The position numbers and the translations under genes are program-made. A stretch of 28,560 nucleotides of DNA, taken from contig KV425558.1 in assembly GCA_001632425.1 (NCBI GenBank), positions 331,508-360,067 on the forward strand, written 5' to 3'. The DNA is from Neolentinus lepideus HHB14362 ss-1. Lineage: Eukaryota; Basidiomycota; Agaricomycetes; Gloeophyllales; Gloeophyllaceae. Each line of letters begins with the position of its first letter. The first letter of the stretch is position 1. Below are positions 21,613-28,560 of the stretch, one piece after another. Under the pieces are notes generated by a model. It was not told where the DNA came from. It saw only the letters and a program-made list of their open reading frames with translations, and did not search any database.

Positions 21613-21977
21613 CCCAAATCATCGCTATGTCGGAAGGAGTGTGCTTGTCTCTTGGGGTCACTTTTGATCCTACGGTTAGGGTGCAGATGCAGTCTGCAAA
21701 CAAAACGGTTGACCTCACTCTCAGTTTAGCGTGCAACGTCCCGTTCCAGGCAGGGTCTATCACATTGTATCTCCAAATGCATGTGGTACGCGACCCTGCC
21801 TACGACATCCTACTGGGCCAGCCTTTCGATGTCTTGACGCAAAGCAACATTTGGAATTTCTTTAACAAGACGCAGACCATCACCATCACTGATCTGAATA
21901 GCGACCTAGTAGCAACAATACCAATGTACCCGCAAGGCAAGCCGTGCTTCCTTGGCAGATCCTTTCATGGTGAGTGA
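21585..21977 (+). pseudogene. Retrotransposon aspartic protease, frame-broken at the active site
   Basis: From about 21615 the protease continues in another frame: IIAMSEGVCLSLGVTFDP, VQMQSANKTVDLTLS, and the closing YDILLGQPFDVL, the ILG motif of retroviral-type proteases. The active-site strand ILDP is in the upstream frame. Its continuation after the catalytic Asp is out of frame by one base, within cccggttccc around 21609-21613, so the Asp-containing loop is not encoded whole. A second one-base change near 21950 returns to the original frame at ADPFMVSEES. The enzyme would normally cut the polyprotein. Programmed shifting is unlikely because I see no slippery heptamer in the right frame at the break. 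Confidence 0.8.
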
Positions 21978-23766
21978 AGAGTCCCCGCCCCATGAAGAGG
22001 GTAGTCCGTTTGACTGGGTCGCAGTCATCATAGAGGCAGCCGCCACCCCCAACGCTTTCCACATCTCATCGCTATGCAAAATCAACTTAGATGAAAGTGC
22101 AAGTGAGCTCCCAGATGGACTCCTCCACTCCATATACCTTTCTGCTTGCGACTCTCCATCTGTCTCTCAGGTTCTTACACAGTCTTCGGGTTCTTATTGG
22201 GTTCCAACAGCAGAAAATATCAAATTGCAAAAACATTCCACTGACTCTCTTGTGTCAGTCCTAGCAGCAATGAAAAAGAAGTACAAACCGGTAGCGCAGA
22301 AGGTGCGCATGGTACCAGCGATGCTACCAAAAGAATATCACATCATACGAAACATCACCGGTGACCCTTTAGCAGACATGCCGACTCTCAGTCTGACCCC
22401 ACAAGCATTCAAACCTACAGGGTGCTATACTGCAGACTGGCGCAAGGTGCTACACAAAGCACATCCCGAAGGATTCCTTACCAGTGATGAGCTCGCACTA
22501 CTAGACGACTTCATGAGCAAGCAGAACGAAGCCTTCACGTGGAACAATGATGAGCGCGGTTGCTTCAAGAAGGAATTCTTCCCTCCCATCGATTTCCCAG
22601 TACTCCCGCACATGCCGTGGATCCAGTGCAACATACCAATACCACCCGGAATCTACCCCGAAGTGTGCGCCGTTATCAAGCGCAAGATAGCGGCGGGAGT
22701 CTATGAACCATCCAATGCCTCATACAGGTCACGCTGGTTTTGCGTCATCAAGAAAGATGGCAAATCTCTCCATTTAGTCCACAGTCTAGAGCCCCTCAAT
22801 GCCATCACCATACAACACTCAGGCATCGTCCCCATCCCTGATCATATGGCTGAACAGTTTGCAAAGCACGCATGCAGCGCTATGTTAGACTTATATGTGG
22901 GCTACGACGAAAGAGAAATAGCGGAATCCTCGCGTGACCTAACTACCTTCCAGATGCCCTTCGGTGCTATGCGACTAGTCACTCTTCCTATGGGCTGGAG
23001 CAATTCAGTCCCCATCTTCCATGATGATGTTACCGCTATCCTACAACCCAAGATACCGGAGCATACCATTCCTTACATCGATGATGTTCCAGTGAAGGGG
23101 CCGCCAATGCGCTATGAGCAGCCAGACAGATCATACCCCAACATCCATCGGTTCATGTGGGAGCACTTTCAGACGCTCAATAGAGTCATACAGCGCATGC
23201 GCTATTGCGGCGGTACCTTCTCTGGATTGAAATTGACAGTATGCAGCCCAGAGATCATTGTTATAGGGCATCGCTGCACATACGAAGGTCGGATACCAGA
23301 CGAGTCAAAGGTCGCGGTCATTAGAAATTGGGGCCCTTGCAAAACGATATCCGAAGTGCGCACCTTCTTAGGGATGGTTGGCGTGCTAAGGATCTTTATC
23401 AAGAACTTTGGACATCGTGCAGACGCGCTCACTAGACTAACGCGCAAGGACATCCCTTTCGAGTGGGGCCCCGAACAGGAGCTAGCGCAAGCAGACCTCA
23501 AGCAGGTGCTATTAGAGTCACCAGCGCTATGTCCCATCGACTATATGTCCTCTTTACCTGTCATCCTAGCCGTGGACACCTCCTATATTGTGGTAGGTTA
23601 CTACCTCTGCCAACAAGCAGCGGCGGACACCAAGAATCGCAACTATAGTCGGTTTGGCTCCATCATGCTCAACGACCGCAAGCGCCGCTTCTCACAGCCA
23701 AAGCTCAAGATCTACAGTCTATTCAGGAGTCTATGCACACTACGTCTCTACCTGCTCGGCATCTGA
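21952..23766 (+). pseudogene. pol: Reverse transcriptase and RNase H
   Basis: An open stretch of 604 residues, counted from 21952 at the frame re-entry. RT fingers include IPPGIYPEVCAVIKRKI and RSRWFCVIKKDGKSL. Catalytic Asp313 is in MLDLYVGYDE, the PFGAMRLVTLPMGWSN block follows, and the YIDD box is at 375-378 (Asp377, Asp378). The thumb/connection contains WGPCKTISEVRTFLGMVGVLR. RNase H begins at AVDTSYIVVGYYL (Asp542). The acidic position expected in the following helix reads KLKIYSLFRSL, with Lys where related elements have Glu (from my knowledge of the family). TGA at 23764-23766 interrupts the RNase H; the same frame continues with NLVIKVDAQYIKGMLQNPDI, the usual next segment. RT copies the RNA genome into DNA. 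Confidence 0.88.
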
Positions 23767-25545
23767 AATCTAGTCATCAAAGTCGATGCGCAATATATCA
23801 AGGGCATGCTACAGAACCCCGACATAGCACCATCCGCTAGCATCAATTGGTGGATTGTCTCCATCCTTACATTCCACTTCAAACTCGTTCATGTGCCAGG
23901 AGTAAAGCATGGACCCGATGGCTTGTCGCGTCATCCACCCCAACCAGATGACCCACCGCAAGATGAAGACCCCGAGTTTGACGACTGGATAGACCGGCTC
24001 CACAGCTTCATCCACTTCATCAACCCCATTGCCTATCTCGAATCACCCTCTAACCTAGCGGTATTCACGCAAGACCTTGTAGAAGAAGCTGACAAACAGT
24101 CAAACGCCAATAGCGACAAAGAACAAGATAGCGATGCGGTGCGTCTTACCTACACAGACTTCCCAAGGACGGATAGCGCACGGCGACTCGACCAGCGATT
24201 GGCACTTCTACCCGACTGGTTTGAGACGCTAACAAGGCCAGATGAAATAGTGGAAGACAAGTACATCAGCTTCATCAAGTATGCGACGCAGTTCTTTGTT
24301 AGTGGAGGAAGACTTTGGAAGAAGGATGCGCAAGGTGCGCACCAGCTGGTTCTCTTAGGTGAAGTGCGACTCGAGGCCCTCCATGCCTGCCACGATTGTG
24401 TAGGCCACTGTGGTATCTACGCGACCAAAGCACTGCTACTCGAACGATTCTGGTGGCCATTCTGTGTCCAAGATGCTGCATGGTATGTCAAGAGTTGCCA
24501 CCTATGCCAGATGCGACAGTCCCAATTAGTGCTCATCCCGCCCACTGTCGCTACTCCGGTGCTGCTATTTTCCAAAGTCCATATTGACACCATGCACCTT
24601 CCAGTCTCAGACAGTTTTCATTATATCGTCCAAGCACGATGCGTCTTGACATTCTATCCAGAAGCCAAGAAGTTGCGATCAGAGAATGCGCAATCGATAG
24701 GCGATTGGATCTATGAAGACATCCTCTGTCGATGGGGTGGACTTGCAGAAATAGTCACGGACAACGGCAAGCCCTTCATTGCAGCTATGGAGTATTTGAG
24801 CAAGAAGTTCGGTATACGACACATCCAGATTAGTGGTTACAACTCGAGGGCAAATGGTGTTGTGGAGCGCCCCCACTTCGACATGCGCCAAGCGCTATTC
24901 AAGGCAGCAGATGGTGACTCTAAGAAGTGGTCGCAGGTATTCCATTCGGTCATCTGGTCAGAGTGCATCACAATCAGGCGGTGCATGGGATGTTCGCCCT
25001 ACTTTGCAGTAACCGGCGTGAACCCCCTCATTCCTCTCGATATCGTCAAAGCGACCTACCTCCAACCGCCACCCGATTCCATCCTATCCACTACCGACCT
25101 CATAATGCGACGCGCTATTGCGCTACAGAAATGGGATGAACAAGTCGAGCGCCTTCATCACCATGTTCTCCAACATCGAGTAGAAGCAGCAAGGCGATTC
25201 AAAAAAGAACACATGCATACGATATGCGATTTCGACTTCAAACGAGGCGACCTAGTACTCATGCGCAATACTGCCATCAAAAAGTCGCTGAACTGCAAGA
25301 TGCACCCGTGCTATCTCGGACCACTCATTGTTGTGTCACGCAATCATGGCAGCGCCTACATCCTCGCAGAACTAGATGATACCCTGTTCAACAGACCTAC
25401 GGCAGCCTTTCGCATTATTCCCTATCTAGCACGCAAGACAATTCCGCTACCCGATGACTTCACAGATGTCGGCGACGACCAAGTCCATCGCATGGAGGAG
25501 CTAGATGACCATGGCAATGAGGATGCACTGGCCGTGGATGATTAA
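23767..25545 (+). CDS. pol: RNase H C-terminus and integrase
   Basis: Same frame as the RT, after the TGA. Residues counted from the Met at 23806: RNase H tail with LVHVPGVKHGPDGLSRHP; integrase zinc domain His196-x4-His201 (HDCVGH) with Cys231-x2-Cys234 (CHLC); catalytic Asp261 (HIDTMHL), Asp319 (IVTDNGKPF) and Glu354 (ANGVVERPH), giving D-x57-D-x34-E. A GPY/F-like module (YLGPLIVVSRN) and an acidic end follow. TAA at 25543-25545. No chromodomain is visible. The integrase itself looks uninterrupted, but its expression depends on passing the upstream TGA and frame breaks. Confidence 0.88.
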   Translation, partial: NLVIKVDAQYIKGMLQNPDIAPSASINWWIVSILTFHFKLVHVPGVKHGPDGLSRHPPQPDDPPQDEDPEFDDWIDRLHSFIHFINPIAYLESPSNLAVFTQDLVEEADKQSNANSDKEQDSDAVRLTYTDFPRTDSARRLDQRLALLPDWFETLTRPDEIVEDKYISFIKYATQFFVSGGRLWKKDAQGAHQLVLLGEVRLEALHACHDCVGHCGIYATKALLLERFWWPFCVQDAAWYVKSCHLCQMRQSQLVLIPPTVATPVLLFSKVHIDTMHLPVSDSFHYIVQARCVLTFYPEAKKLRSENAQSIGDWIYEDILCRWGGLAEIVTDNGKPFIAAMEYLSKKFGIRHIQISGYNSRANGVVERPHFDMRQALFKAADGDSKKWSQVFHSVIWSECITIRRCMGCSPYFAVTGVNPLIPLDIVKATYLQPPPDSILSTTDLIMRRAIALQKWDEQVERLHHHVLQHRVEAARRFKKEHMHTICDFDFKRGDLVLMRNTAIKKSLNCKMHPCYLGPLIVVSRNHGSAYILAELDDTLFNRPTAAFRIIPYLARKTIPLPDDFTDVGDDQVHRMEELDDHGNEDALAVDD

Positions 25546-25675
25546 GTTCATTTAATTTCTTATAGTCCCTTTCATTACAAGTTTATTATTCAGTTGATCA
25601 TTTATTACTTCCTTATATTTCAAACCAGACGCAACTCTGCCATTCATTTGCTAGTGCAACCCCTCCTCTCATGAA

Positions 25676-25719
25676 GAACTGAGGACAGTCCCCATTTTAA
25701 AGTCTGGGGGAGGAGGGAA
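25676..25719 (+). other. Internal polypurine-tract-like sequence
   Basis: gaactgaggacagt and ttttaaagtc precede a 14-base purine run (25706-25719). The same arrangement occurs at 28050-28087 directly before the 3' LTR. Here it is 130 bp after the integrase stop, where a Gypsy element lacking an accessory gene would be expected to end. Confidence 0.7.
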
Positions 25720-25925
25720 CACCGTTCAACCAGTGTGCACATACACTTTTTCATTTTTTACCTTATTTTAGTTCCTTCATATGCACTATTTTGCGCTATC
25801 TGTGCTATTACCCGTTTTACCACAACAGCACTACCCGATCAAGGACAGAAGAAAGTCAAAGATCACGCAAGAATGAGTGCGCGCACAAGACCGAGCGATT
25901 TTATTTACAAAACAAGATTTCAATT

Positions 25926-27982
25926 CTACAACATAGAAGGGACTACAGGAGAGGGCACATATTTAGCTATGAGTGCATTGGCCTCCTCCTCCGACAAATC
26001 CACCAATGATGATGAGTCATCGCTCTCATCCTCATCAACCACCAGTGCACAATCGCACTCATCCCCGCTATCCTCCCACTCGGCATCTTCAGGCTCGCCA
26101 TAGGAGCCACGGTCAGTACTCTCCGCGCTACTACTTCGAGGACGCCGAATTGCATCAGTCGGTCCAAGATGAACTAATGAGTGCACGTACTCGCACTCAT
26201 CGTCATTCAGCCCCCAACCCTCCTCCTCTGCTTCCTCCTCCTCGCACCACTTGCCAAAGTCCTCCCCGCCATCTTCGCCAGTTGGCTCATGGTCACGTGC
26301 TGCCTCGGAGCGCTCTTCAGTCTCACTGGTGTGCCCATAGACCAGATAGTCCTCAAGCGGCAACAAGGGTGGTCCAGGAAGTAGCGCTCCGCTAGGTGAA
26401 GCGTCAGATAGGCCGTGGATCGGAACAAACGACCGCGCTGGAGCTCCCGAGCAGTAGAGGAGTGATCTGAAAAGCAAGCATCAGTCTAAAAACAGGCAAA
26501 GAAAAGAGCATACTGCGTACCTTGGTCGATAGTGCGCATTAGTGCTTCCACCATCTCTCGAAACTCTGTGGCCTGCGCATCGAGCGCGCAACGGAAGGCC
26601 TGGTTCTCATATTGCTGCACAGCGACCCACGCTTGGAAAACCTGGCCATTGTGTTCAAGCGCGCCGATGCACGCTTCCAGATGCGCTTGGCATGCCTCCA
26701 TGGCTGTGACTCACTCCTGCAGAGAGTGGTCTTCAGATGCAGAAGGAGCGGAGGGAGGAGGAGGAGGCTGGGTCGGTATCAATGCCACCACGCCGAGGAG
26801 TTGAGAAGGGTCGTTGGCATCAAACACTTGACTGCCAAATTCTAGGACACCTAGTCAGCTGGGAGCAAGTAGCGATGGGAAATAGCGAGACTTACCTGGA
26901 ACCTGGAAGCGCATGCGTTTGAAGGGTGGCATCCCTTCTGCTTCATCACGCGGTCTTTTCTCTCCAACCGGAGTACTTTTTGATGGTCCCGCCTCCGCGT
27001 TATCCACTGCAGGCACCACCCACCGAGAATGAGACCACGTAGCGGTCACAGCAGGATCTAGCGCCAGCAGACCACTGCCTGGAGACCCGCTTGGCAGCCG
27101 CGACGCTACCTCAGGTGACAAGGGGGGCGCATCGTCCCCTTCATCAACTGCAAACAAAAAGATTAGAATGGCAAGAGCAGATAGAAACTGGCGACACTTA
27201 CCAATCTCTACATGTGTCCTTCGAACATGTGCTATCGATCCAGATGGTGCCGAATGGTGCTCCGCATCCACCCAGAGATGCTCAGCATTGGAGACAATGC
27301 CCGCGGAAAGCGAGCACCCCTTCTGCGAGAGCTTGCAGGAATAGCAAGCGGTTGCAGGCATAGCATCAAGGCGTGAATAACACGAGTGACCTTTGGCGAC
27401 ACAGCAGTCGCACTAGCACACAAGCAAGGGTCAGCGCTGGAAAAGCGAAGATTGGTATTGAAGAACTTACTGGCCGTTCATTGCGCAGGCCCACCTCTAT
27501 CTGCTGCGGCGACTTTTTAGCACGAAGGCGTGGTACCTTCTCGGGGCGGGACTCCTCGACAGCTTTTGCCTTACCCTTCCCTTTCACCGTACGGGTTGTG
27601 ACCGGAGCCACAACTTCTTCCACCTCCTCAACGAGCAGTAACTCCTCGGCCGCTGGCGGCACCTCCTCAGTCGATGGCGGCATCACAATCAGAGACCACG
27701 GAAGGCCAGGGAGGTGTCGGTTCAGCTCCAACATGAGGGAAGCGGGGAGGAGCTCCAGGCATAGCATGGAGTACTCCCACTCCCACGCTGCACATATTGC
27801 CGCGCTACTGTCAATAGGCTAGAAAAAGCCATTAACACTAATACGACGACACAAGTACGAGCGAAACTTACTACCAAGCTGACCAAAGCGTAGGCCACTG
27901 CCAGTTCTTCAAAATCGCGACGCACTAGAGTGTCAACCACCTCTTGAATAGCAGCGCGAAGGGAAGAAGCAGCAGCAGACAT
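25926..27982 (-). CDS. Antisense, spliced accessory gene with Zn(II)2Cys6-type motif (probably damaged)
   Basis: Minus-strand exons 27982-27872, 27818-27471, 27412-27202, 27147-26896 and 26841 to about 26521 join through GT-AG introns of 53, 58, 54 and 54 nt with all phases preserved. Exon 1 opens MSAAASSLRAAIQEVVDTL. Exon 2 ends with a basic KGKGKAKAVEESRP stretch. Exon 3 starts CDCCVAKGHSC and contains CYSCKLSQKGC: C-x2-C-x6-C-x11-C-x2-C-x6-C, the spacing of fungal binuclear zinc clusters. Exon 4 has a second basic patch (EKRPRDEAEGMPPFKRMRF). TGA at 26713-26711 would end the product at about 350 residues. The same frame continues with a helical, coiled-coil-like segment (MEACQAHLEACIGALE). 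A fifth intron (26467-26520 or 26467-26513) leads to a last exon that, in one frame, encodes a strongly acidic tail ending at 25926. Function unknown; a DNA-binding regulator is a hypothesis. Confidence 0.72.
27202..27412 (-). other. Exon carrying the Zn2Cys6-like motif
   Basis: The first codon after the splice acceptor is Cys. Counting from it, Cys lie at 1, 4, 11, 23, 26 and 33 (with an extra Cys at 3). The established consensus for Gal4-type clusters is C-x2-C-x6-C-x5-12-C-x2-C-x6-8-C. The extra Cys at 3 is encoded TGC; CGC (Arg, giving the common CDRC) is one C-to-T step away. Confidence 0.8.
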
Positions 27983-28049
27983 AGCAAAAAGCAGGGTTGG
28001 GCAAACTGGAGCGAAGAGCGACAACAAGAGCAAAGGAGCGATGGCTAGT

Positions 28050-28087
28050 GAACTGAGGACAGTTCGTTTTTAAAGTCCAGGGGAGGG
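28050..28087 (+). other. Polypurine tract and its leader at the 3' LTR
   Basis: gaactgaggacagt, then tttttaaagtc, then a nine-base purine run (28079-28087) directly abut the TG of the 3' LTR. This is the expected plus-strand primer site. Its upstream sequence is duplicated at 25676-25717. Confidence 0.75.
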
Positions 28088-28485
28088 TGATAGGCCCCAT
28101 TGACTTCTGACCCCAGAAAATGCGATTTAGGGCGATTCCGCATGCTTCATGGGAACGGCGACTTAGCAACTCAATAGCGCACTGTCGGTACTCTGTGCAC
28201 TAGCGACCCTACACACCAGCGACAAGGCTCTCGGCTCCTCGGCGCACTTAGGACGGCTCCTCAGTAGCTCGGACATTGAACGTCATTCAGTCGAGTCATT
28301 GGCATTTCGGCATGCGTCGGCCGGCGTTCTTACTGCGGTCTGAACGGAGGCGGTGTCTCGGGGTGCCTTTCCATATGGCGTACAGCCCGCCGTTGCTTCG
28401 GATCAGCGCTAGTTCTATTGGCGCGACTTTCCTTATGCGTGCAGTGTGCATCGACACATGGCGCGACCACGGCTATCACAACACC
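28088..28485 (+). repeat. 3' LTR, first 398 bp only
   Basis: Aligns without gaps to 18034-18431 (364/398 identical). Similarity ends abruptly after aacacc at 28485, before the TATA-like box. The following 75 bp are AT-rich and unlike the LTR. Either the LTR is deleted here or another insertion interrupts it. Confidence 0.85.
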
Positions 28486-28560
28486 TAATGCTGTAGTATT
28501 AATGTATTACATGTCTAATATTTTAACAAACCCTTATGCAATACCCAGTAATGTTTTAAG
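28486..28560. other. AT-rich sequence of unknown origin beyond the LTR break
   Basis: It matches neither the rest of the 5' LTR nor the inverted-repeat element. It is too short to classify. Confidence 0.5.

Larger units (their letters stand above)
18034..28485 (+). mobile_element. Ty3/Gypsy LTR retrotransposon with an antisense accessory gene
   Basis: Order: 5' LTR, candidate PBS, gag with CCHC knuckle, protease, RT, RNase H, integrase, an antisense spliced gene, polypurine tract, truncated 3' LTR. The RT-before-integrase order and the D-x57-D-x34-E integrase mark Ty3/Gypsy (Metaviridae-type). No chromodomain is visible after the integrase. The copy is defective: TGA codons at 20605-20607 and 23764-23766, a frame break in the protease active site, a second one at the protease/RT boundary, and a 3' LTR that stops after 398 bp. 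The insertion lies in the right inverted repeat of another element. The target-site duplication cannot be checked because the true 3' end is not in the window. Confidence 0.9.

Noticed and set aside
21600..21625. Programmed -1 frameshift at the protease
   Set aside because: No X-XXY-YYZ slippery heptamer is in the correct frame, and the shift would fall in the active-site loop itself.
26207..26466. Basic C-terminus (RRRKQRRRVGG) for the antisense gene
   Set aside because: It follows from the 54-nt form of the last intron, but the other frame stays open for 180 codons as an acidic Ser/Glu-rich tail. I report both options and favour the acidic one for the distal part.
27983..28033. Upstream non-ATG start giving a hydrophobic, signal-peptide-like N-terminus (LLLSLFAPVCPTLLFA) for the antisense gene
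   Set aside because: It needs a TTG start. The ATG at 27982 is closer to a normal start and gives a polar, helical N-terminus fitting a nuclear protein.
1..28560. CRISPR arrays, rRNA or tRNA genes
   Set aside because: I saw no spaced direct repeats of the CRISPR kind, no rRNA-like sequence, and no cloverleaf with the usual T-loop. The introns show this is a eukaryote.

Overview
The window looks like a basidiomycete (Agaricomycete-type) fungal chromosome. The evidence is short GT-AG introns of about 46-67 nt in every gene, a nuclear COX20 gene, a seven-helix membrane protein of a type common in mushroom-forming fungi, a KDZ-superfamily transposase and a Ty3/Gypsy retrotransposon. All exon structures here were worked out by hand from splice sites and reading frame; none has transcript support.

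Layout. (1) About 1-8,570, minus strand: a decayed KDZ-type DNA transposon unit. It holds a multi-exon transposase (8,569 down to about 4,960), a Ulp1-like C48 protease domain directly after it (4,936-4,093), and a second long accessory gene (3,920 running off the left edge). (2) About 10,030-14,965: host genes. These are a 7-TM membrane protein (+), COX20 (+), a small rhodanese/Cdc25-type protein (-) and a broken HNH-endonuclease gene (+). The COX20 and rhodanese genes look intact. (3) 14,966-16,083: AT-rich, no gene seen. (4) About 16,084-18,033: a non-coding element with 69-bp terminal inverted repeats. (5) 18,034 to at least 28,485: a Ty3/Gypsy LTR retrotransposon starting exactly at the end of the right inverted repeat, with a 1,313-bp 5' LTR, candidate primer-binding site, gag, protease, RT/RNase H, integrase and a truncated 3' LTR.

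The most unusual feature is between the integrase stop (25,545) and the 3' LTR (28,088). About 2 kb there encodes, on the opposite strand to gag-pol, a multi-exon gene with four well-supported introns. Splicing creates a textbook Zn(II)2Cys6 spacing (C-x2-C-x6-C-x11-C-x2-C-x6-C), followed by a helical, probably coiled-coil segment and a very acidic tail. This antisense cassette is bracketed by two copies of the sequence leading into the polypurine tract, which suggests it was acquired or framed by duplication of the element's 3' end.

The transposable elements share a mutational signature. The two LTR copies differ at 34 of 398 gapless positions, and 32 of these are CpG-to-TpG/CpA transitions. 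The four mismatches between the 69-bp inverted repeats are of the same kind. Six premature stops found inside otherwise open transposon frames are all TGA, consistent with CGA-to-TGA. This points to cytosine methylation and deamination (or a RIP-like process at CpG) acting on transposons, while the neighbouring host genes keep CpG-rich coding sequence.
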